Origin: Odontesthes bonariensis
Taxonomy: Eukaryota > Chordata > Actinopteri > Atheriniformes > Atherinopsidae
Reading direction: 5' to 3'
NCBI RefSeq assembly: GCF_027942865.1
Contig: NC_134509.1
Coordinates: 7,230,254-7,294,253, forward strand
Length of the DNA: 64,000 nucleotides
The notes below the pieces were generated by a model that was not told where the DNA came from, made no database searches, and saw only the letters and a list, made by a program, of their open reading frames with translations. A program made the position numbers and the translations under genes. Within the stretch, counting starts at the first letter, position 1. Each line of letters starts with the position of its first letter. Below, one piece after another: positions 35,109-46,849 of the stretch.

Positions 35109-38100
35109 ATGTCGCTGCTGAAGCCATATAGTAAGCTCCCTGGTCTGAACACGGCAAATATCTTGGTGAGTTTTGTATTTTTTTAAACACTGACCCTGTG
35201 TGCTGTGTTGGACGGTGGGCGGACATTGTTGTGGCTGCACAGACAGTCCACACAGTGTGACAACAGGACGAGCTAACAGCTGAGTAAAAGTAAGACGGCT
35301 TATACTGAAAGCTTTAGAGATGGACCTAAAGAGAAGGCGTTTCCCTCCAAGTGGGGAAGAGGTTTTGAAATGGCTAATGAGAAGCTTCTAGCATGTTTGC
35401 CGAATTGCTACTTTGTGGTTTTGCGCATGTGTGCGCATGCGCCGAGCCGATTTTCTAAGTTTCGTTTTCACGCCCATAATGTTTTGCTACCCTGCGTCTG
35501 ATTATGTCTTTTGGAAGACATGCAAAGTAATAAAACACTTATCGTATTAACAAGCAGTTAGCTTAACATGCACAAATGGGGGTGTCATTCACCATTTGAT
35601 TTTTGTATTTGGGACACTTCTGTCTTTATTTAGGTGACTCTACTCCATCATTGTCATGAATGCATTGAGAAGGGGGAGCATTATTTGACAGCAGTGGCGA
35701 TTCTAGAGTCTGTGGGGGCCCCAAGCAAAAAAATCCTAGGGGGCCCTACCTATCAATGTTCGTCACCAAAACATCTGACACCAACGAAAAATGTATGAAA
35801 TAAAACCTCTTTTTATTCCAAACATGAAAAACATTGTTATTTTTAAAATATACATGTAAAGAATAAATAAATAACTAAAACAAGACTACGTTGTCTACGT
35901 TAGCACTTGATATTCGCCTGTTGCTATTTATCTACCGGGTGTAGCTGGCCATCCAATAATAATTGTGTTCATTTAAAGATTCTTTGTGACAAGTAAAGCT
36001 GTTCGTGATATCGATTTCATAAGTATGATTTTTATTTTCCACTAGCCTTGAATTTCCGGCGAACGTTGCCAACAATCGCAAACACTCTGAGGGGCTAGTT
36101 CTCCGCCAACATAGCCTACAGTGGAACTTGACGTGAGTTTGACGAAGTCAACAATGCAATTATGGAATTATAGAATGGCATGTTAACTAGACAACCTTTG
36201 ACTAAATCATTTAAAGTTAACTGTTCAAAGAAAACATGTTCACCATGAACGTTCGCCACTGTTTGAGTCTAGTTTATAAAGTAACTAGACAATCTTTGAT
36301 TGAATGCACCTCAGCTCTCGGGGGCCCCCTAGTGGCTCGGGGCTCCAAGCAGTTGCCTGCCTTGCCTGTTGACAAGGTGCGCCTCTGTTTGACAGCGTGT
36401 TATTGGACTATCAAATTGTGCTACCCTCTTAAATATTGATTAGAAAATGTTATGAACATGCTGCCATTCATCCTACAGTGGCAGTGAGGTGATAAGTCGT
36501 CTTAGAAGAATGCATTGAGAAGGGGGAGCATCATTTGACAGGGTGTTATTGGACTATCAAAATATACTACCCTCTTAAATAAATCAATTTCATTACACTT
36601 TTTATAATTACACACATGAGAGACAAAAACACTTACTTTATGACTTTATTTGATATACAGAGGTAGAAAACCATAAAGTTGCATTTTTTGATAGGGTAGC
36701 TTGAATCGATAGACACGCCTATTGGTTTTTGCGGCGGCAGCATTTCTCGACGAAGTAGCACAAATCGACAGAACAGTGTTATGCCGAAAAGTGCACGCCT
36801 GCCGAGAAATGCATCCCCATTCGCAGGCCCCTGCTTTAAAGAGAGTCTGGAATGGAATGATATAACTACATTAGAATTTGTTTACCCGATTAAATTAACA
36901 GATGTGAATTTCAACAAGTCCAAAATTGTCTCTAAAATTAAATTAAAATAGTCAAATTTCATAGTTCTAGGTTCATTTTTGGATTATATTATCTGGGCTA
37001 CACTGAGTAAAGACTGATATTCATAGAAAATGTCTCCAACCGGCTTTCTGGCTTCTTGACTGCAAAAGTGATAGTCACAAGGCCCTTACTTTGGAATATT
37101 TGTACAATATTATAATAATAGGTGTAAGAGATGCTCTAAACTGTACAATTGTGGGATTATCATAAGTGTACTGTACATGTATTATTCATCTACATGAAGA
37201 AAAAAGATGAACGAATGAAAAACCATTGTCAGCTCAATATCATCGCTGTAACTTTATTGGAAAAATGTAATAATCCACACGCCTGAAACGGTTTACGCGC
37301 GCTCCCGCGAATGGGGATGCACTTCTCGGCATAACACCGGCCATAGTCGATTCGCCAGTAGTTACAATTTTCTCCGTTACAGTGGTGACGCTGCTACGTA
37401 AAGGTTACCGCTAACTACTCTACAACGACGAAAGTGGAGAAGAAAACAATGCCACTGTCATCAGTGATACTGCTGCAGTATCTGGAAGATGAAATGCTGC
37501 TTAGAACCTTGTCGACGAAAAGGCAACGAAAGATGAAGATTACTTGCATAATAACTGATGAGCCTGCAGAAGTTGAAATTTCAATAGGTGTGTTATATCA
37601 CCATTATAGTCTGATATAGTAATTACAATATTGTTATAGGACTTTTAAGTGTATTGTGTTACCTTTTCTTTATTTGTTTGTTAAGAAATAGTGTGCTTCA
37701 GTGGACACACTTGGAAATTATTGTTACCTTTCAAGGATGCAACAATAATAATTATAGATCGGTTTTATATAGCGCTTAATACTCAAAGCCGCTTCCAGTG
37801 AATGAAACAACAGCAAATTCCTAACGACATCATTTATTTACAAATAATTGCACAAAGTATTTTACATGACAACTGTCAGCCGTGAGCCTGTTTTCGAGTT
37901 GGTCCATCCGGTTTGACGTTCTCAGCGTCATTATGACGTCACGCGCCGTGAGCGACGCGTCAACTATAAATCCAGCTTTCGAAACAGCCATAACGGTATC
38001 TACCATTATAGCTGTTGTCTGTCCTGGACGAAAAGCTATCGTGTACTTTCTGTTTGACAAAATGGCTGAGCATTATTTTTGTTTATAATGCTTATTGTGA

Positions 38101-41100
38101 AGTCTATTCCACTTGATATAGTAGTGTAACGTCTGTACGGTTATACCAAAACACATATCTGCTACTTAAAATAATAGTGATTATCTTATTGTCTTTTTAA
38201 AAAATTGCTTTTACTGTAAAATACTGGACAGGTCAGCACGTCGGTGTGTGTGTTTAGCTCATATACAGCATGTGCAAAACAGTGAAGGATGCCACATGGC
38301 ACAGATAAAAAATGCCAACCTTCAGAAATCACGTTAATCTATTTAATCTGAGGTGGAGTACAGTGCATCAGTTTAACACGTCTTAAGACATTAAATTTCA
38401 CAGTAACAGCAGCTATGAAGTGTTGTCAGAAAGAACACTAGTAGAATATGATGGAGTAAAGGTCAGTGCCCTGCAAGGGAAACTATTAAATGGGGTTCCA
38501 GCACCGCTGTTGTCCCCCGCCCCCTCTCGACAGCTGCTTTAAGATATCTTTTGTTCTTCCTTTTTCTTTTTAATGCCGTGCTGTGTGATAGTGCTCCAAT
38601 ATGGCGCGCGCATCTGCTTTTGTGCTGAACTGAAGTGATTTTCCTGCAGCTGGTGGAGGCCGAGGAGCAGTTTCAGCAGAGTTTGGCGGATGCTCTTGTG
38701 GAGGAGACTGGCGTCACTGTGAACGTGTGAGTAGCGCTCACTGCATCCTGTAACCTAAGGCCAGCCTTCGGATTAGGAAAATATTGTCCAATTGGGGACC
38801 GCACCTGCTTCAATCTGATCACCTGTGATAGTTTATAGTTGAATTCAAAGTTATTTTTGATGATTAGTTTTATGGTAGTTGGTAAATGTATGGTCTTTTG
38901 GATTTATATTTACAGGAATGTTAATGTACTGTGCAAAATCTTGAGCTACTCCTCATCTCATACATTTTCTGGATAATTTTTGGGTAATGGATGCAGAGAT
39001 TTATTGAAACGTGTACAACAAACACAAGTAGAATTACAGTATATGAGGCACAAACAGAGCGTGTACAGGTCTAATGAGGTTGAAGGTCAATATTTGGTAT
39101 GAACACCTTCACTCTTCAACACAGCCTGAACCCTCATAGACAAGCTTTCTTGTCATTTTTTAAAATTGAAGCGCTGTCTTTAGCTCCTCCTGTGTCACTT
39201 TGCTGGTGCAAAGATGCTATTATCTTTGGCATTTCTCACAGATGCAAAGAAATGTCAACAAACGATGTGTCTTCATAATAGGCTGCTAGTAACAAAGTGC
39301 CAAAAAGTGCAATTGTTATTTGTAGACACAAGACTGGTTCATCCCTTTAGTTAGGTGCCTTTTTTAATGCTTGAGGAATATGTGTTTAAGTGGCCTAAAC
39401 ACGCATTTCTGGACTGGACTCAAAATGTGTGGAAAACGCAGCCAATGTCCAAAGAAAAAACTTTGAAAGACCTTCAGAAACACTGGAGAACTATTGCTTA
39501 AGACCCCCTTAAGATATATATTTAAAAAAAAGCCTGGCTTCTTGGAAGAAAAATAAAAATAAATGAGGGGTGGCTCCAGAATTTTGTACAGTAACATTGT
39601 TTTTTTTTTTTTTAAATAGATGGGTCAGTTGTAATGCTCCATTCACCCCCCTGTGTAATTACCAGTTTCCAACCGGTAACATGGTTTTCACATCATAAGT
39701 AATTCCATTGAGGTTTTTACTTTAGCTTTAACCTTTAGTCACAGCTTCAGCATCCAACTTGGTGCTACATAATGTCGTTTAATCACGGTTTCATGGGGCT
39801 CCACAGTCCTTGCAAAGTATTTCTTACTTTCACACAAAAAATCTTGGAGTTGTATGATTTGGATTATTGCACATTTCAACCTAGCGTTGAACCAGCGGGG
39901 TGCGTTCAGTCAGAGGCTTCTTCGGCTCTGTAGCGACGCAGAACATTTCTCTTTGGGATTGCTAGACTATTTTCTCATTTAATTTCAAGCGTGGAGCTTC
40001 ATGCATCTCTACCAACGCTGATTGTTGTTGAATCTGACGGCATGCGCCTTCATTTTTTTTTATCAAACAGGAGACTAGCTAAGAGTCTCCCTCTACCCAT
40101 GGAGAACGATGAGAGTCGCCCGAGAATCGACCTAGTGGTGTTCATCATCAATCTGGCTTCGGAGCTCAGGTAACTTTCAGATGAATTCTTCCATTTTCGA
40201 GCCACCTGAACACACAAGTTAGATGTAATAATTTTGCAGTTTTGATCTGCCTGAATGAAACTCAGAAAAGTCCAAAGCATGACATGAACCGTCCTCAAAA
40301 CCAGATCCATGTAAAATCGAATAGTGCTGCCAAAACAACTGCAAGAGTCCAGTCGTATAGACCGGGAACCTCAGTGTCTCTGGCATGCTTTCATCAACAT
40401 AGTACATGTTTCCAGTGTACATCAGATGCGTGAAACAATCAATTCTGTTCTACGTATTCTTATTTTGTTTTGTCACAGTTTCCAGTCAGCAGATGCGTCT
40501 GTGAAATACTTGGACCCTGGTTATTTCCTCGGAAAAGTCTGCTTCATGGTCACTAATGGTAAGGCAGCCAGTTCTGTGATTTGTTTTCAGCTCTCACTTC
40601 CTGAATCGCATAAACGAGGACAAGAAAGATAAGACGAGATAAAACTAAGTTGAAGTTTTTCACATCCCTCACCCCCTGCGCTGCTGGAAACGCCCAACTT
40701 CAACCTTCTCTGGGGCTCGCTGACCTTTTCCTATGCTTCTGTCTTTTATAGCTCGCAATGCCTCGGTCCCCACGGAGCGCCTGGACGCCGTCAGAAAGCT
40801 GGCCGCGTCCCTCCACTGCCCCCTGTTGTTTGCAGAGGATCAGGTTTGTGGCGCAGACATTTAGGACTGACAACACCTAAAAATCTTTCTTGACAGACCT
40901 ATTAAGGCAAGGCAAGGCATCTTTATTTATACAGCGCATTTCATACCACAGGCAACTCAATGTGCCTTACATAAAGACAAGGCATTTAAAAGAACAGCAT
41001 AAAGCAGCATTTTAAAGAGAAAAAAAATAGAATAAAAATTAAAAACACAGTTAAAAGCAATCAAAGAAGAGGGGAAAAAGAAAGACATAAACTCAACCAT

Positions 41101-43201
41101 ACGCACACCGAAAGAGAAATGTTTTTAACCTGGATTTAAAAGTGCTTACAGTTGAGGCTGATTTCAGTTCTGCTGGTAGTTTGTTCCAGTTGTGTGCAGC
41201 ATAACAGCTAAAAGCTGCTTCACCGGGTCCAGTTTGAACTCTGGGCTCCACTATCTGAGTCAGCAGATCTCAGAGCTCTGCTGGGTTTATACTCTGCTAG
41301 CATGTCATTCATGTATTCTGGACCTAAACCATTCTGTGATTTGTAGACGAGTAGCAGAACTTTAAAATCTATTCTGTATCTGACCGGGAGCCGATGTAAA
41401 GACTTGAGAACTGGGGTGATGTGATCTCTTTGTTCTGGTTAAAACTCGGGCTGCAGCGTTCTGAATGAGCTGCAGCTGTTTGAGACTCTTTTGGGGGAGT
41501 CCAGTCAGAAGACCGTTACAGTAGTCAAGTCTGCTGGAGATGAAAGCATGAATCAGCTTCTCCTGATCTGTTTGGGACATGAAACCCTTCATTCTGGATA
41601 TGTTCTTAAGTTGATAAAAGGCTGATTTGGTGACTGATTTGATATGATTGTTGAAGGTCAGGTCTGAGTCTATCAGCACGCCGAGGTTCCGGACTTGGTC
41701 TTTAGTTTCTAGAGACAGTGACTCAAGATGTTTACTGACAGCAAACCTCTTCTCTTTGTGGCCAAACACAATGACCTCAGTTTTTTCTTGATTTAACTGA
41801 AGGAAATTTTGGTTCATCCACTTTTTGACTTGCTCTAAGCAGTCGCACAATGACTCTATAGGACTGCAGTCATCTGGAGACAGTGCAAGATATATCTGTG
41901 TGTCATTTGCATAGCTGTGGTAGTTGACTTTAGAGTTCTTCAGAATTTGACCCAGAGGCAGCATGTATAGAGTGAACAGAAGGGGTCCAAGAACTGACCC
42001 CTGAGGAACTCCACATGTCATAGCCACTCGATCAGATTGATCGATAGTCACAAAATAACTCCGCTCCTCCAAGTAGGACCTGAACCATTCTAGGACTGTC
42101 CCGCTGAGTCCTGCCCAGGTTTCCAACCTGTTCAGCAGTATACTGTGATCCACAGTGTCAAATGCAGCACTGAGATCCAACAGGACCAGAACTGACACCT
42201 TGCCTGAGTCAGTGTTCAACCGTATGTCATTTAACACTTTAATAAGAGCCGTTTCTGTACTGTGGTGAGGTCGGAAGCCTGATTGAAATTTGTCAAGGAG
42301 TCCACTGGAGTTCAAGAAGTTACTGAGTTGATTAAAAACCAATTTCTCAACAATCTTGGCTATAAAAGGAAGATTTGAGATGGGTCTGTAGTTGTAATTA
42401 ATGTCATTTTGGTTTCCTGAAAGAAGGCCTTCCACTTCACACTTGTTGACATTATTTTCATGTGCCCTCCTCTTAGAGTACTGTTGGCTATATGATATTT
42501 TTGAGTCTGTTTGCAAGCTGTTTGTTCACAAATGATTTCTTTGGACCTGTTTTTTTTTGTTTGTTTGTTTTATGGGGGCTTTTTATGGCTTTATTAGATA
42601 GGACAGAGTAGAGAGACAGGAAGCAGGGGCCAGAGAGAGGGGGAACAACACGCAGGATTCAAACTGGGGCCAGCTGCAGCGAGGACTATAGCCTCTTGAT
42701 CATGGGGCGACTGCTGTACCCACTACGCCACTGCCCCTCAAATTATTTCTAATCAACTCCATTAAAGACTGTGATGAACACTGTCTTTAGACAAACTGAT
42801 ATGTGATCCTATTGGGAGGTAAGAACAAACATTTGATGCTGTAATAATGATTTGAGCCCAAATAGTCCTGATGTGTTGGGCTTCCCCCTGTATTGTTAAG
42901 CAGGCGTTCAGTTACAGCCTGCGTCATGCGTTTTTTTTTAAACGTCGGCACTGGTGACAATAAAACCCTAAATGTCACTTTAGTATGTTGTTGTGTTTCT
43001 ATAAAAGCTGTCCTGTGTGTTGCCTGCCGCCCCCCCCCCCCCCCCACGCAGACAGCAGAAGGCGTGACCAGTGCTGCAGAGAGGCTGCTGACCATCCTGA
43101 AGGTGGCGGCCGGCCTGGTTCCCATCACCACTGCTCTGTACCTGTCAAACCTGACTAAATGCACGCTGCCTCCAGACATCGACCAGCCAAGCTTTGATTA
43201 G
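35109..43201 (+). CDS. cenpm: Centromere protein M (CENP-M), complete
   Basis: Six exons: 35109-35165, 38650-38726, 40071-40169, 40479-40558, 40752-40843, 43052-43201. They total 555 nt, 184 residues (human about 180). CENP-M belongs to the constitutive centromere-associated network at the inner kinetochore. It has a small-GTPase-like fold that has lost nucleotide binding and helps assemble CENP-H/I/K. Matching landmarks: KLPGLNTANILLVEAEEQF at the N-terminus, RLAKSLPLP, RPRIDLVVFIINLASEL, YLDPGYFLGKVCFMVTN, and a C-terminal helix with TILKVAAGLVP. No P-loop is present, as known for the family. The introns hold several DNA transposons and an L2-type LINE. It lies tandem to luc7l2, 1.3 kb downstream. 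Confidence 0.93.
35692..36387. mobile_element. hAT-type element in cenpm intron 1 with perfect 8-bp target duplication
   Basis: Ends CAGTGGCGATTC and GGTGCGCCTCTG, flanked by TTTGACAG on both sides (35684-35691, 36388-36395). Subterminal GGGGGCCCCAAGC-like text occurs near both ends. 696 bp, with no coding remnant recognised. The host sequence around it recurs without the insert at about 36508-36580. Confidence 0.85.
36776..37337. mobile_element. Unclassified element with terminal inverted repeats, cenpm intron 1
   Basis: GTGTTATGCCGAAAAGTGC at the left and its near complement (CACTTCTCGGCATAACAC) at the right. Pairing continues over ATCCCCATTCGC inside and, weakly, some 20 bases outside. 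A GCCGARAARTGC motif is doubled at the left end. No coding remnant or clear target duplication was found. Confidence 0.6.
38927..39593. mobile_element. Tc1/mariner-type relic in cenpm intron 2
   Basis: TACTGTGCAAAATC... at the left and ...GAATTTTGTACAGTA at the right are imperfect inverted repeats of about 25 bp, starting and ending with TA. The interior is too decayed for a transposase reading. Confidence 0.65.
40905..42540 (-). mobile_element. 5'-truncated L2/CR1-type LINE with a long open reverse transcriptase frame
   Basis: The minus-strand frame 42516-41362 (384 codons, first codon not a true start) reads YRPISNLPFIAKIVEKLVFN, FQSGFRPHHSTETALIKVLN, VLLDLSAAFDTVDHSILLNR, CGVPQGSVLGPLLFTLY and YANDTQIYLAL, the reverse transcriptase blocks of fish L2/CR1 LINEs. 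The third-block motif is YAND where YADD is expected. The element's 3' tail is at 40920-40990 (ACTCAATGTGCCTTACATAA on plus). It lies in cenpm intron 5, opposite to the gene. The open frame suggests a fairly young copy. Confidence 0.88.
42556..42739 (-). mobile_element. tRNA-derived SINE
   Basis: Minus strand starts GGGGCAGTGGCGTAGTGG, an A-box-like region, and 70 bases on has GTTTGAATCC, a B-box-like region, followed by a body ending in the TTTGTTTGTTT tract. It abuts the 5' side of the LINE in cenpm intron 5. Confidence 0.7.
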
Positions 43202-43286
43202 GTGTGGGGTTTATATTTATTAGTGGTAGTTCATGTTATGGAATTACACCTGTGCTTGTCTTACATATTGCCATGTTTATGATCAT

Positions 43287-43292
43287 AATAAA
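43287..43292 (+). terminator. cenpm polyadenylation signal
   Basis: AATAAA 86 bases past the cenpm stop, followed by a TGTGTGTGTG stretch that could serve as the downstream element. Confidence 0.8.
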
Positions 43293-43369
43293 ACTGAATA
43301 TGATTTTGTGTGTGTGTGTGTAAAAAAAAAAACTTAATTCTACTAAGTTTAGTCTTCTGTGCTGTTGAG

Positions 43370-44300
43370 TAGCTCCGTGACTTTAGAGGTGATGAGACCA
43401 AGGAGGCAGAAGTATGTCACCCAGAGTGTGACCGGAGTCACTATGCCAAGTGTCACGTCTGCATGCGCTCACACACACACACGCACACACACACTATTAA
43501 TAGTCAGGTTATCATCATCATGGTAGTTGGCCATCATACAGGTTAATCAAACACTGTTATGGCTTTAAGTGAGGACAACAAGGAGTCAGTGGACATGAGG
43601 GACTTCAGCAACTGATATATTTGATTTTATTGGCACATCGAGGGTGTTTGCACACATGCAATGCAGCCTTCACATTTTCCCAGAGGAGCCGTTTGCGAAA
43701 GCATAAATGTCCGGATGAGTCGGCCCGGACTTCACCCCGGCAGCCCAGTAGGACGAACAGAAGGTCATGTCACACATCTGTTGATATCGGCACAGTAATT
43801 ACAGACCGAGCCAGTAGGCCTGTCTACGATCCAAAGCACCAAAATGCAGATGTCCAACGTAGAAATTTTTAAAACATGTCACGCCTCCTGTGCACTCCAC
43901 CCACTGGGGAATGTTTCCAGTAATGAGAGCATGTCCCACATTTTCAAGGCTCTTTAGTTTATGTGTGAAAGGGCAACTCGGGACAAAGACGAGTCCTGAA
44001 CCTTGGATGTTGTCGAGAGTTTATGTGCGACGGTGGATCATTGACATAAACACTTGACCGTTCACTTAAGTGCTTAGACTGCTTCTGTCCACTTACCGAC
44101 ACGTACAAAGTGTTCAGTTCCAACGTCTCCTTGTTCTTTTCACAAACGATGAGCACCGCTTACTCGAATGTGGAGAGAAATGTGAGGAAGTCGGCCACCT
44201 TATTTCACTCGCCACGGCTTGTCACGTCAGTTGCAGATGATGAACTTTGGAGCTGGCTGTTAAGATGAGTCAGTTTCAGGATGCTGGTTGAATGTCTTAT
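43370..44300. repeat. Intergenic sequence; left copy of a diverged duplication
   Basis: The part at 43375-43620 has ordered similarity to 46860-47060: TGTCACGTCTGCATGC, a CA-rich run, AGGTTATCATCA, and a GTGAGGA...CAG block. A further ACACTTGACCG match lies at 44049 and 47128. No gene was recognised. The frame at 43621-43872 has no recognisable domain. Confidence 0.5.
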
Positions 44301-44589
44301 TAAGAAATAGGATTGAAGAATGCTTTAATCTTCAGTTTGATATTGTCATTAAATGCAATCATATTCCATTAAACGTGACAGTAAACCATATTAGGGAGTC
44401 AGCAGGAGCTTTTCTAAAGTCTCGGAGCTAGATTTGTCACACGTTACTGGTTACAGATGTTAAAGATGTTAAAACTCTGCTCAGGTGTTGTTCTTTGGCA
44501 CGAATTCTAACTTGAACTAGAAAATTTCTGAAGAAATTTTGATGGGTGCCAATCTACTGCCCGCCCTATAAAAACAAAAAATGTTTAGT

Positions 44590-45170
44590 TTAGTTGAAGT
44601 TGAGAGTCTCCTGTCACATATAAACTTTGAATGAGGTCTCTGTGAGGTCGTTTGGCTGAGTAATGAGAACTCGAAAATAAGGCAGTTTTTGGCATTTGAG
44701 GCAAAAGTGCCTTCTTTTTCTCTCCTTATGACCATGAATTTTAATCCTGATGCCTGGAAGAAACCCTATAAATATGAGAGTCTCCTGTCACATATAAACT
44801 TTGAATGAGGTCTTTGTGATGTCGTATGGGTGAGTTATGAGGCCTCCAAAACAGGGCATTTTTTGGTATTTTTGGTTCGTTAAGTGCTTTTCAATCGATT
44901 TTCCGATTGAATTTTGGGCCTCTGCGAGACCCAAAATTCATAAGACAGATCTGCTGTAAACAGCCATGTCATTTTTATCAAGGTCCTGTTTAAATTACAG
45001 CTTTTATGGCATTGTCACAATGCATTTTGGGGCTATTTAAGTGCTTTTCAATCGATTTTCCCATTGAATTTTGTGTCTCTGCGAGGCCCAAAATTCCAAA
45101 GCCAGGTCTGCTGTAGACAGCCATGTAATTTTTATCAAGGTCCTGTTTAAAAAACAGGTTTTTTAGCATT
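44590..45170. repeat. Two successive imperfect duplications
   Basis: GAGAGTCTCCTGTCACATAT and the following 80 bases occur at 44601 and 44778. AAGTGCTTTTCAATCGATTT and the following 120 bases occur at 44883 and 45040. Each pair is 85-90 percent alike by eye. No coding or known family was recognised. Confidence 0.75.
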
Positions 45171-45239
45171 TTAAAATGTGTCAGAACAAAGTGTAAAATC
45201 ATCTGATCCCTAACAGGTCTGAACAGCAACACATGACAT

Positions 45240-45960
45240 ATAACGCTGTGCCATTATTTATTTAACAAAAGGTTGAAAACTGGACTTCGACTGGAGCATT
45301 GCATCATTTCGATTCTTTTTCAGCCGTTCTGTTGTAGATTTGCCGCTCTGCATGGGATCACTGTCTCATTGCGTGATCCAGTTTCAGCCAAGCTTTAGCT
45401 GTCAGACAGATGGCCTCACATTTGTCCCTAGAATACTTTGGTATACAGACAAGCTCACGATGCACTTCATGACTGCGAGGTGCCCAGGCTCCGTGGCTGA
45501 AAGCCTAAATAATCTGCCCTCCACCACCGTGCTTGACGTTTGGTATGAGGTGTTTGGTTTTCACTAAACTCGGTGCTCTGCATCATGACCAAACGTTTCC
45601 ACTTTGGTTTTCTCTGCCCAAGGGACATTGTTCCAGAAATCTTGCGGTTTTTGCTTTTTTCTACTTGTACTGTGATGAACTTTAACATTCAACATGCTAA
45701 TTGAGGCCTGTAGAATCTGAGATGGAGCTCTTGGGTTCTTTGCCGTTTCTCTGAGCACTGCGTGGCCTGATCTTGGGCTGAACCTTCTGGGTAGCCCCAT
45801 GCCTGGGAAGATTGGCAACTGCTGGGAATTTTTTTTTATCAATCACAATTCTCACAGTACGGTGATGGACTCTGGCCGCACCGATTGTTCCTCTTTGATC
45901 ATTGCTGATGTATCTCCTCGAAAGAATGTGTAGTTTCTTTTCCATAGGACCGTCTGTTGG
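45240..45960 (-). mobile_element. Tc1-type transposon relic
   Basis: On the minus strand a decayed transposase can be followed: HRTVRIVIDKKKFPAVANLP with RHGATQKVQPKIRPR (DNA-binding part), then H-L-I-P-N-V-K-H-G-G-G-G in a changed frame, the usual Tc1 PTVKHGGG block. There are multiple frameshifts and stops. A related plus-strand copy is at 63460-64000. Confidence 0.75.
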
Positions 45961-46029
45961 AATTAGGCTCTCCAGAAGGGATATAATGCCATACTTTTGT
46001 CTTTAAACAGCAGTAGAGAATCAAACCAG

Positions 46030-46745
46030 TGAAGCTAATGCTTCCTCTTAGAGGAAAGTTTATCCATGTTTGTTAGCTTTTATTAGTTTACTCAAATGAT
46101 CTCATTAACGCTTCACTAAGAGGAAAACTTAGTTATATTCAAATGGTTTATCTTATTAATGAAAACTTAGTTATATTCAAATGGTTTATCTTATTAATGA
46201 AAACTTAGTCATATTCAAATGGTTTATTAAGACCTATTATCACTGTATAAACCTTAATATTTCCTCTCAGATGAAAGTTTTTTACCCAAGTCCCCTTTGA
46301 TTTAATTTATGGACCATTGAACGGTTTCTTAAATGCTCCCTCTTAGAGGAAAGCTTATCCATGTTTCTGATCTTATTAATGCTTCACTAGGAGGCAAACT
46401 TAGTCATATTCATATATTGAAGATCTGTTATCATTCATTATATCAACCGTTCTGTTATTAGCTATATTTTTAAATGCTTCCTCTTAGAGGAAAGTTTATC
46501 CATGTTTGTTAGCTTTTGTTAGTTTACTCAAATTACCTGTTATAGTTATACTAATCTTACTATTAGCTAAAATTACTTTTGCTCTGTTATAGTTATACCA
46601 ATCTTACTGTTAGCTAAAATTAATGTTTTTATTTACCTGTATTTCTGTGTTATATTTTTTCTGTATGTCTTTATGTAAAGCACATTGAGTTGCCTGTGGT
46701 ATGAAATGCGCTATATAAATAAAGATTGATTGATTGAAATGCTAC
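46030..46745 (+). mobile_element. LINE 3' region with repeated hairpin motif and (ATTG)n tail
   Basis: The right edge (AAGCACATTGAGTTGCCTGT, then GCGCTATATAAATAAAG and ATTGATTGATTG) matches the tail of the LINE at 40905 in the opposite orientation. Upstream, CTTCCTCTTAGAGGAAAG occurs near 46043, 46340 and 46477. A unit of about 38 bp (GAAAACTTAGTTATATTCAA with GGTTTATC) is repeated three times at 46122-46230. Confidence 0.7.
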
Positions 46746-46849
46746 AAAATCAGCAACTATGAATGGTTTCCTGTTGCTCACTGAATGGACAAATAACCCC
46801 GATCCACAGTCCTGTTTAATATCAGCATTTGTTTAACCTCAGCTCTGTC

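Noticed and set aside
43621-43872. 83-codon frame with a few Cys and His
   Set aside because: Spacing does not make a zinc finger and the frame lies in a duplicated non-coding block.
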